From: JALGVA01 sp964617715
Lineage (GTDB): Bacteria > Armatimonadota > Zipacnadia > Zipacnadales > UBA5352
Direction: 5' to 3'
Assembly: GCA_964617715.1 (NCBI GenBank)
Contig: CAZTZN010000095.1
Span: 1 to 17,569, forward strand
DNA: 17,569 nucleotides
In this document: one piece after another, positions 1 through 6,900 of the stretch
How the letters are laid out: every line of letters begins with the position of its first letter
How positions within the stretch are numbered: position 1 is the stretch's first letter
The notes under the pieces: model-generated
The model's input: the letters and a program-made list of their open reading frames with translations, nothing else
What the model was told of the DNA's origin: nothing
The model's database searches: none
Position numbers and translations under genes: made by a program

Positions 1-1391
1 AGATCGGCTACGGCCTGCCCGACGCGGACGGCGAAGCGCAGGCGGAGCTGGAGCCGGCGGCGCTGCGGGCGGCGACCGAGGTGGTGGCGGTGGGCGAGCT
101 GGTCGAGCCGATGCGCAGGCTGCTTGAGCAGGCGGGGGAGCTGGCGCTGTTCGATGAGGTGGAGATGCCGCTGACGCTGGTGCTCGCGCAGATGGAGCTG
201 GCGGGGATCGCGGTGGATGCCGCCAGGCTCGAGGCGCTGGGCGAGCAGCTCGAGGAGATGACGCGGCGGCTCGAGGAGCGTATCTGGGAGATCGCGGGGT
301 GCGAGTTCAACGTCGGCTCACCGCAGCAGCTCGCGCAGGTGCTGTTCGAGCGCCTGGAGCTGCCCAGGGGGCGGCGCACCAAGACCGGCTGGTCCACCAG
401 TGCCGCGGTGCTCGAAGATCTGGCCGAGGAGCATGAGATCGCGCGGCTGGTGCTGGAGCACCGGGAGTACGCCAAGCTGCGCTCCACCTACGTCGATGGG
501 CTGTTGCGCGAGATAGACCCGCAGACCGGGCGCGTGCACACTACCTTTGAGCAGACGGTGGCGGCGACCGGGCGGCTGTCGAGCCGCAACCCGAATCTGC
601 AGAACATCCCGATCCGCACCGAGTGGGGGCGCGAGATCCGCAGTTGCTTCGTGAGCGCCGAGGGCTGCAGGCTGGTGGCGGCCGACTACTCGCAGATCGA
701 ACTGCGCGTGCTGGCACACATCAGCGGCGACAGCCGCCTGGTGGAGGCGTTCAGGGCGGGTGCGGACATTCACGCCGAGACGGCCGCCGCGGTGTTCGGC
801 GTGCCCCCCGACCAGGTCACCTACGAGATGCGCGGGCGCGCCAAGACCGTGAATTTCGCGGTGCTCTACGGGCAGGGGCCCGCGGCGCTGGGCAAGCAGC
901 TTGGCATCAGCAGGGAGGAAGCCGAGGCGTTCATCGAGAACTACTTCCGTGCGCTACCCGGCGTGCGGCGCTATGTGGACGAGATCGTGGCGGCGACGCA
1001 TGAGCGGGGCTATGTGGAGACGCTGCTGGGGCGCAAGCGCGCGCTGCCGGAGATCAACAGCTCCGACAGCCGGGCGGCGTCGTACGCCGAGCGGGCTGCG
1101 GTGAACACGCCCATCCAGGGCACGGCGGCGGACATCATCAAGGTGGCGATGCTCCGGCTCGCTCCGCGCCTGGAGGCGGCCAGCCCGGACAGTCGTATGC
1201 TCCTGCAGGTCCATGACGAGCTGGTGCTTGAAGTGCCCGCAGACCAGGTGGTGGAGGTGGCGGGCCTGGTCCGGGAGGTGATGGAATCGGCGTTTGACCT
1301 GGAGGTTCCACTGGTGGTGGACGTTGCGGCCGGAACGAACTGGCGTGACATGGGAGCTGTGTCGCAGGCCGTAGCAGACGCATCCGAGTAA
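1..1391 (+). CDS. polA: DNA polymerase I, C-terminal part (5' end outside window)
   Basis: Family A DNA polymerase that fills gaps and replaces RNA primers during replication and repair. The reading frame is open from base 3, so the gene begins before the window. The visible 462 residues cover the end of the exonuclease-like region and the whole polymerase domain. Motif A is DYSQIELR, with its metal-binding Asp at 684-686. Motif B reads RGRAKTVNFAVLYG and keeps the Arg, Lys (843-845), Phe and Tyr that match E. coli R754, K758, F762 and Y766. Motif C is QVHDELVLEVP, with His at 1212 and Asp at 1215. The usual NFG of motif B is NFA here, a variant I believe occurs in other bacteria. The stop is TAA at 1389-1391. 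Whether the 5' nuclease and proofreading active sites exist cannot be judged because that part is missing. It is followed by rpsA after 86 bases on the same strand. Confidence 0.97.
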   Translation, partial: IGYGLPDADGEAQAELEPAALRAATEVVAVGELVEPMRRLLEQAGELALFDEVEMPLTLVLAQMELAGIAVDAARLEALGEQLEEMTRRLEERIWEIAGCEFNVGSPQQLAQVLFERLELPRGRRTKTGWSTSAAVLEDLAEEHEIARLVLEHREYAKLRSTYVDGLLREIDPQTGRVHTTFEQTVAATGRLSSRNPNLQNIPIRTEWGREIRSCFVSAEGCRLVAADYSQIELRVLAHISGDSRLVEAFRAGADIHAETAAAVFGVPPDQVTYEMRGRAKTVNFAVLYGQGPAALGKQLGISREEAEAFIENYFRALPGVRRYVDEIVAATHERGYVETLLGRKRALPEINSSDSRAASYAERAAVNTPIQGTAADIIKVAMLRLAPRLEAASPDSRMLLQVHDELVLEVPADQVVEVAGLVREVMESAFDLEVPLVVDVAAGTNWRDMGAVSQAVADASE

Positions 1392-1462
1392 CCGGGACTA
1401 ACCAACGGGAAAGCGATGTTTGCCGTCCGACCGGAGCGGAGCCGAGTGGCCGCCCGGCGGGC

Positions 1463-1470
1463 AAGGAGGA
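1463..1470 (+). promoter_or_regulatory. Ribosome-binding site of rpsA
   Basis: AAGGAGGA, a near-perfect Shine-Dalgarno sequence, lies 7 bases before ATG 1478. It fixes the start of the S1 protein and shows that its acidic N-terminal tail is really translated. The rest of the 1392-1477 gap shows no clear promoter or terminator, so transcription may continue from polA. Confidence 0.85.
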
Positions 1471-1477
1471 CCTGGAG

Positions 1478-2971
1478 ATGTCTGCCTGGGATACTGAGGA
1501 GCGCGACGAAGCCGAGGCCGTGCCGGACAATGAGCAGACCGCCGACGCGGCCCTGCCACAGGATGACGACGCACCGACTCCGGATGAGCACACCGAAGAA
1601 GAGCCGATGACGATGGATGACGTGGACCTCGACGAAGCCGGGCCCGCGAGTCTCAAGCCCGGCGACATCGTCAAGGGCGTCGTGGTATCGGTGACCGAAG
1701 ACGGCGTGCTGGTGGACGTGGGTGGCAAGGCCGAGGGCGTTGTCCCCATGTACGAGTTCCTCGACCGCTCCGAGATCCCCGAGCGCGATGCCGAGATCGA
1801 GGTCGCGGTGGTGAAGCTGCAGGATGATGAGGGGACGACGATCCTGTCGAAGAAGCGCGCCGACTATGAGCGCGTGTGGAACCGCGTGATCAAGGCGATG
1901 GAGACGGGCGAGGTGCTCGACGCGATGGTGACCGATCGCGTCAAGGGTGGCCTGCGGGTTGACCTGGGCGTGTCGGGCTTCGTGCCGGCCTCGCACGTCG
2001 CGACGCGCGATGTGCGCAACCTCGATCGCTTCGTAGGCCGCTCGCTGCGGCTGAAGGTGCTCGAGGCGGACCGGGAGCGCAAGAAGGTGGTGCTTTCGCA
2101 CCGGCTGGTGGTCGAGGAAGAGCGCAACAAGCGCCGCCAGGAGACGCTGGCCAAGCTGCACGAGGGGCTGGTGTGCGAGGGCAAGGTGCGCAACATCACC
2201 GACTACGGCGCCTTCATCGACCTGGGCGGCGTGGACGGGCTGCTGCACATCTCGGAGATGTCGTGGGGCCGGGTGGAACATCCGTCCGATGTGTGCAGCG
2301 TGGGTGAGACCCTGCGCGTCGTAGTGCTGGAGATCGACCACGAGCGCGACCGCATCTCGCTGGGACGGCGTCAGATCCTGCCGGACCCGTGGAAGGAAGT
2401 TGGCAAGCAGCTCAAGCCGGGTTCGATGGTCAAGGGCCGCGTGAACCGGATTGTGCGCACGGGCGCCTTCGTGGAGCTGCCGGAGTTCGAGGTCGAGGGG
2501 TTCCTGCCTATCGGTGAGATATCGCAGCGGCACATCGATAACCCCGGAGAGGTCCTGCAGGAGGGCCAGGAGGTGCAGCTCCAGGTGCTCAAGCTGCGCC
2601 CGCAGGCCCGGCGCATGACACTGTCGCTGATGGCGGCGATGGAGGAGAAGGAGCGCCAGGAGTACCAGCGGTACATGGCCGAGCAGGAGGCGCCCAGGAC
2701 CACGTTGGGCGACCGGTTCGCCGATGTGCTGGGGGCGGTCGCCGCCGAACTCGGCGACGTGGACGGCGAGAGCGTGCAGATCGCCGAGGTCGAGGAAGCG
2801 CCTGAGGCAGAGGAAGCGGCTGAGGCGGAGGAAGCGGCTGAGGCGGAGGAAGCGGCTGAGGCGGAGGAAGCGGCTGAGGCAGAGGAAGCGGCTGAGGCAG
2901 AGGAAGCGGCTGAGGCAGAGGAAGCCGAGAGCGCGGATGAGGCCGAAGGCGATGATGAGGAGCAGGAGTAG
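1478..2971 (+). CDS. rpsA: 30S ribosomal protein S1 (four S1 domains)
   Basis: RNA-binding protein of the small ribosomal subunit that helps recruit mRNA. The 497-residue product has four S1 (OB-fold) domains at about residues 59-127, 143-210, 227-299 and 312-385. Domain 3 carries the most classical signature (NITDYGAFIDLGGVDGLLHIS) and domain 4 is similar (RTGAFVEL...GFLPIGEIS). Domains 1 and 2 are more divergent, as is normal for S1. Four domains is the form typical of Actinobacteria and other Gram-positive-type lineages, against six in E. coli. Oddities are a 58-residue acidic N-terminal tail and a C-terminal tail (from about residue 432) dominated by Glu and Ala, which includes a perfect hexapeptide repeat. 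The start is set by a strong Shine-Dalgarno sequence. It sits between polA and coaE, an order known from Mycobacterium. A role as a general S1-domain protein rather than a true bS1 is possible but less likely. Confidence 0.93.
   Translation: MSAWDTEERDEAEAVPDNEQTADAALPQDDDAPTPDEHTEEEPMTMDDVDLDEAGPASLKPGDIVKGVVVSVTEDGVLVDVGGKAEGVVPMYEFLDRSEIPERDAEIEVAVVKLQDDEGTTILSKKRADYERVWNRVIKAMETGEVLDAMVTDRVKGGLRVDLGVSGFVPASHVATRDVRNLDRFVGRSLRLKVLEADRERKKVVLSHRLVVEEERNKRRQETLAKLHEGLVCEGKVRNITDYGAFIDLGGVDGLLHISEMSWGRVEHPSDVCSVGETLRVVVLEIDHERDRISLGRRQILPDPWKEVGKQLKPGSMVKGRVNRIVRTGAFVELPEFEVEGFLPIGEISQRHIDNPGEVLQEGQEVQLQVLKLRPQARRMTLSLMAAMEEKERQEYQRYMAEQEAPRTTLGDRFADVLGAVAAELGDVDGESVQIAEVEEAPEAEEAAEAEEAAEAEEAAEAEEAAEAEEAAEAEEAAEAEEAESADEAEGDDEEQE
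2804..2929 (+). repeat. 18-base in-frame tandem repeat in rpsA (EAEEAA units)
   Basis: Six complete copies and one partial copy of GAGGC(A/G)GAGGAAGCGGCT run head to tail, encoding EAEEAA at residues 443-478 and EAEEAE at 479-484. Units 1, 5, 6 and 7 have GCA at the second codon; units 2, 3 and 4 have GCG. No other base changes occur within the complete units. This near-identity at DNA level points to recent expansion by slippage or unequal recombination, so copy number may vary between strains. The product is a highly acidic segment likely to be helical or disordered. Confidence 0.95.
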
Positions 2972-3014
2972 GTATGCCCGACTGTGACGGGGGCACAGGC
3001 GGGGGGCGCCGGCC

Positions 3015-3623
3015 GTGCTCGTGGTAGGGCTGATCGGGCCGATCGCGGCCGGCAAGTCGGTCGTGCTGGACGAGATGGAGCGGCTCGGTGCGGTTGGACT
3101 GCGCGCGGATGACGTGTCGCGGGAGCTGCTGGCACCGGGTTCGGCGTTGCTTGAGCAGGTGATCGCGGAGTTCGGCGAGCAGTATCGGGCGGATGATGGC
3201 GGTCTCGATCGGCGGGCGCTGGGGGAGTTGGTGTTTGCCGATCCGCTCGCGCGGGGAAGGCTTGAGCGACTGGTTCATCCGGCCATGCTTGCGCGCATGG
3301 CGGAGCTGATCGAGAATCAGCGGGCGCGTGCGCATCGGCCGGAGGTGATGGTCATCGAGGCGGCGAACCTGCCACAGATGGGCGGGCTCGGGCTGGTGGA
3401 CATGACCGTCCAGGTGATCGCGTCGCCGGAGACGCGGGTGCGGCGACTGATGACGCGCGACGGGGTGAGCGAGGAGCACGCTCGATCGCTGGTGACGTTG
3501 CATGACGAGCTGGGGATCGGCCGCTTCCCGGCGGACTACGAGGTGTCAACCGAGGGCGATGTGCGGTCAACGCGGGAGGCGGTGCAACGACTGTGGGGGG
3601 AGCTTGTCAAAGCAGTCGGCTGA
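3015..3623 (+). CDS. coaE: Dephospho-CoA kinase (divergent)
   Basis: Catalyses the last step of coenzyme A synthesis, ATP-dependent phosphorylation of the ribose 3'-OH of dephospho-CoA, in the cytoplasm. The 202-residue length is normal for the family. Residues 6-15 hold a P-loop (IGPIAAGKSV), in place of the usual GGIGSGKS. Further family landmarks are RADDVSREL (normally DADxIAR), a GLDRRALGELVFADP stretch and a following VHP. The lid-like part matches RDGVSEEHA. Departures are Arg for the first Asp of the DAD motif, ANLPQMGG where a PLL(V/F)E-type motif usually stands, and His where a conserved Gln precedes the C-terminal AD motif. GTG 3015 is chosen because it leaves the usual few residues before the P-loop and an in-frame stop lies at 2985-2987. 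GTG 3021 is an alternative. The gene begins 43 bases after rpsA. Family assignment is firm from overall layout; activity is inferred. Confidence 0.85.
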   Translation: MLVVGLIGPIAAGKSVVLDEMERLGAVGLRADDVSRELLAPGSALLEQVIAEFGEQYRADDGGLDRRALGELVFADPLARGRLERLVHPAMLARMAELIENQRARAHRPEVMVIEAANLPQMGGLGLVDMTVQVIASPETRVRRLMTRDGVSEEHARSLVTLHDELGIGRFPADYEVSTEGDVRSTREAVQRLWGELVKAVG

Positions 3624-3633
3624 GGTGTGCACC

Positions 3634-3763
3634 GGAGCGGGGCGGGACGCCACGGCGCGGATGGCGCGTGTCATGGGCCGTTAACTGAGCGCAGCTTGCG
3701 TTGGTGCGCATTGGTGTGCTATAATCCGCTCTCGAAGTGTGTGTGTTGCGGGAGCGGGGCGGG
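3634..3763 (+). repeat. Pair of 13-base direct repeats flanking the promoter
   Basis: GGAGCGGGGCGGG occurs at 3634-3646, just after coaE, and again at 3751-3763, within the leader about 25 bases past the -10 box. The second copy overlaps the left arm of the first leader hairpin. In DNA this GC-rich the repeat may be chance. A regulator site or a small duplication is possible. Confidence 0.35.
3696..3725 (+). promoter_or_regulatory. Sigma-70-type promoter with extended -10
   Basis: TTGCGT at 3696-3701 and a perfect TATAAT at 3720-3725 are separated by 18 bases. TG at 3717-3718 makes an extended -10 (TGCTATAAT). This is the best promoter-like sequence I found in the window and it sits in the only long gap. 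Transcription would start near 3732, giving the exported-protein block its own promoter, separate from coaE. I see no convincing intrinsic terminator for coaE in 3624-3690; only a weak CGCCA/TGGCG pair at 3648-3652 and 3662-3666. Confidence 0.7.
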
Positions 3764-3928
3764 CCATGGCCTCGTGGCGGACCGACGGGGCGCCACGGGC
3801 TCCTGGCGGGCCGAAAGGCCAGCGGGCTTGAGGCAGGACAGGATGGGTTCGGGCCGGCACGGGGCGTTGCTCGCCGGCGGGAGAAGCCCGGACCTGAACG
3901 AGTAAATGCAGGGCATCCGTGGCATCAA

Positions 3929-3958
3929 CTGCAGCTAGCGCTTGGGTCATAGCTACAG
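3929..3958 (+). promoter_or_regulatory. Hairpin just upstream of the ribosome-binding site
   Basis: CTGCAGCTA (3929-3937) and TAGCTACAG (3950-3958) pair at 8 of 9 positions around a 12-base loop. The hairpin ends 4 bases before the Shine-Dalgarno sequence at 3963. Such a position suits control of translation initiation. No T-run follows, so it is not a standard terminator. Confidence 0.4.
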
Positions 3959-3962
3959 GCCC

Positions 3963-3969
3963 GGGGGAG
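3963..3969 (+). promoter_or_regulatory. Ribosome-binding site of the 1678-residue exported protein
   Basis: GGGGGAG lies 5 bases before GTG 3975 and 8 bases before TTG 3978, both in frame. It overlaps GTG 3969 and follows TTG 3942, which rules out those two upstream starts on spacing grounds. Confidence 0.65.
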
Positions 3970-3974
3970 TGATT

Positions 3975-6900
3975 GTGTTGCAGAAGGGGCGCATCCTTCT
4001 GACACTCGTCGTCGTGCTGTCCGCCGCGATAATCGTTTCGGATTGCGTCATCTCCCTCGGCGCCCCAGTCAGCCCGGCCGGATCATTGGCCGAGTTGACC
4101 GCGGCCGGGTATTCCTCGAGCGGCCTGCTGTTGCCGTGCGGCCGGCGCTACATGGGAATGGCGCGTCCGGACTGGTTGTTCCGGGAGATGGCCATGCGGG
4201 CCCAGCAGGGCTCGGGGCCGATTCCGGACATCAACCTCACCCCCACGGCCACCGATTCCGAGGAGCTTTACGCCAGCTCCGCACCGTACGGTGAGCTGAA
4301 CCGCATCGTCATCGCCAGCAACGGGGTGGACGATGACGGGGACGGGCGATTCGACCCCGGGGCAACTGCCGACGACTTCAACCTGTGGATGCTGCGTGTT
4401 GACGGCTCATTCGCCACCCAGCTCACCCAGTTGGCGGGCGATGAGCTGTACCCTGCGTACGATCCGGGTGGCCGCCTGGTGGCGTTCTCCTCGAACGCGG
4501 GTGGCACCTGGCAGATCTACACGGTTGAGGTGCTGACCGGCACGATCAGGACGGTGACCAGCGGCCCGGGGAACAAGTACGAGCCGACGTGGTCGCCGGA
4601 CGGGAACTGGATCGTCTTCAGCGGCGACCTCAACGGCAATCGTGACCTGTTCATCATCCCCGCGGACGGCTCTCTGGCGCCCGAGGCGATCACCACTACC
4701 CCGACCGATGAGACCCAGCCGGACTGGGCGCCGTCGATGGCGGTCGCCACCCCGATCATCTTCACGCGCTCGGGACAGGGCGGCAGCCGCATTTTCGGGA
4801 TCGCCCCGGACGGCAGCAATGAGACGCAGCTCTCAACCGGCGGCGGCGATCCGGCGGCGAACGACACCGACCCCAAGTGGCGGCACAACAGCTCCATGAT
4901 CACCTTCGCGTCGGACCGCCTCACCGAAGGCGCCGACACGAATCGCGATTACAACATCTGGACGATGTCGAGTTCCGGCGAGGACGTCTCCGATGCGACC
5001 CTGCGCAGTAACCTCGACGTCACCGACACCTACGACGACCGCTACCCGACATTCAACCCGGGGCTGAATCCCAGGCAGCCGGTGCGCATCTTCTTCACGT
5101 CATGGCGCAGTGGAAGCCCCGACATCTGGCGACTTGAGACCAGTGACCCGGTTCCCCCGGAGCTGGTCGATCTTCCGTCGGTGGACAATCGCTACACGAC
5201 TCCCGGCTCCGACGTTACCGTCTACGTTCCGGTGTTTGATCGCGACACCGGCGTTGCCCAGGTAGTGGCCGAGTTCAAGGACCCCGACTCCGCGGTGGAC
5301 GATTCCCAGGGGATCGACCACAAGCAGTTCGGCTACTCGACGGGTGAGCGGTGGTTCAACAGCGGGTTCGATGGGATGCAGGCGATCGAGTTGGACTGCG
5401 ATACCGTCGGCCAGACGGAGCTGTTTGACGATGGTGACCCCGCGCACGGGGACGCGGTCGCGGGCGATGGGATCTACAGCGGCAAGTGGACCACGCCCAT
5501 CTCCCCCAGCGACTTCATCATCGACATCCACGTGCAGGACAACGCGGGCAACGCGTTCGAGTACGACGACATCTACGGCTTCACCACAGAGATGTTCCAG
5601 CCCAGTTCGAACCTTCTGTTCGTGGATGACTACTGTGAGGGCCAGGCTTTCCCGGCCAACAGCGGAGCCAACAACGACTGGCCGACGGCCTTCCCGGTGG
5701 AGAGCTACTACACCACTAACCCGGGGTTCGTCCCGGACCCGTTCGTAGGCAACATAGCCTACAACACGATTCGCGATGGCGTGAACGGTCGAGGCTTTGA
5801 CGGCGAGCCCTATGACATCTGGCGGATTATCTGCCGTGGGCCGATCACGATGAGTGACCTGATCTACTACCTGCCCACGCGCGAGGTTCAGCTCACGGTG
5901 CCCGATCTGGCCGACACGCGCGAGGTGCTCGTGGCCGACCGGGCGGTGTTCTGGGCCGCTCCGCACACGGGTAACACCTGGGTGGCGCCGGGGAGCCTCG
6001 TGGATGCGACGACCCAGGCGACACTGTCCACCTTCCTTGACCGAGGTGGAAGGCTGGTGCTGTCCGGTCAGGACATCGGCTTCGCCCTAACACTGGACGG
6101 GACGATTCAGAACGCCTTCTACACCAACTATATGCACGCGCGGTACGTGAACGACGACAACCACCCAGGACCGGAGACGACCATTAACGGGGTGGCGGGT
6201 GACCCGGTGGCGCAGGAGCCGTGGACGCGGGGCATCCACTACGGCACCTGGGCGGACGGCGGGCAGGACGACCAGGACTACCCGCTGGAGCTGCATATGC
6301 CCTATGACGGGAGCACGTCGAGTCATGATGGGTGGAACGACGGGGCCGACGCGATCGAGTGGCCCGACGGCATTGAGGCCGTAGGTGGCGCGGTACTCTG
6401 CCACTCGTACGACACCGGGCGCGGGGCGGGCCTGCATTACGTAGACCAGACCACGGGCTACCGAGTGGTCTACTTCGCGTTTGACCTGGCCAGCATTCAC
6501 CGCGAGTACCACAGCTCGGGCACCCCCTCCACACCGCACTGTCGGAACTACCGGAGCAAGCTCATGCACCAGACGCTGTGCTGGCTGCGGACCGGTGGGT
6601 TCCAGGGTCGGGTGGTCTCCATCAGCGATGGTGGTCAGCCGGTCAACGATCCGGCGCCGATCGTGCGCGTGATAGCCGGCGGGCAGATTGTCGCCGCGGT
6701 GCAGTGTGAGGAAGATGGCCGCTACGTTATCGGCGGCCTGCCGCCAGACTACTACGAGTTGTCGGCGGTCCGGCCGGGCTACTCCATCGACCACTACGAT
6801 GACCAGTTTGTGCACGGTGGGCTCAGGTACCGGGTCGTGGACTTCGCGATCTCGCGGGCGGAGCCCGGCGCGGTCCGGGGCACCATCACCTCCGTGGCTA

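Larger units (their letters stand above)
3732..3974 (+). ncRNA. Candidate structured 5' leader RNA
   Basis: About 240 bases separate the predicted transcription start from the start codon of the large exported protein. It can form several stems. (1) 3749-3755 pairs with 3799-3805 (CGGGAGC/GCTCCTG) and encloses 3773-3779 with 3791-3797 (CGTGGCG/CGCCACG). (2) GGCC-GAAA-GGCC at 3809-3820 is a GNRA-capped hairpin. (3) GTTCGGGC at 3847-3854 pairs with GCCC at 3886-3889 and GAAC at 3896-3899, enclosing a possible GCCGGC pair. (4) An imperfect hairpin at 3929-3958 precedes the ribosome-binding site. I could not match conserved cores of c-di-GMP, c-di-AMP, TPP, SAM or cobalamin riboswitches, tmRNA, RNase P RNA or 4.5S RNA. 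Because GC-rich DNA folds readily, this is a candidate only; a long unstructured leader or a small unrecognised gene cannot be excluded. Confidence 0.35.

Noticed and set aside
2804..2929. Tandem repeat considered as a CRISPR-like array
   Set aside because: Units abut with no spacers and remain in frame inside a coding gene.
2974..3027. A 17-codon frame (ATG to TAG) just after rpsA, overlapping the coaE start
   Set aside because: Very short, with no good ribosome-binding site; nothing beyond its position suggests translational coupling.
1010..3055. A 681-residue minus-strand open frame across rpsA, and other long minus-strand frames (5100-5966, 6087-7286, 9134-10435, 13539-15776)
   Set aside because: They lie opposite well-supported plus-strand genes, are rich in His, Arg, Leu and Ala as expected from GC-rich shadow frames, and show no recognisable domains. 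The first includes the low-complexity repeat read backwards.
3737..3952. A 71-residue plus-strand open frame inside the leader
   Set aside because: It starts with GTG without a Shine-Dalgarno sequence, has Gly/Arg-rich composition typical of GC-driven open frames, and runs into the start region of the next gene.
3732..3974. Leader considered as a c-di-GMP, c-di-AMP, TPP or cobalamin riboswitch, RNase P RNA, tmRNA or signal recognition particle RNA
   Set aside because: I could not find the conserved core sequences of any of these. Only generic stems are visible, so it is listed as an unassigned candidate.
3942..3974. TTG 3942 as the start of the large exported protein
   Set aside because: It lies inside an RNA hairpin and upstream of the only Shine-Dalgarno sequence; the added residues (GHSYRPGG...) do not improve the signal peptide.
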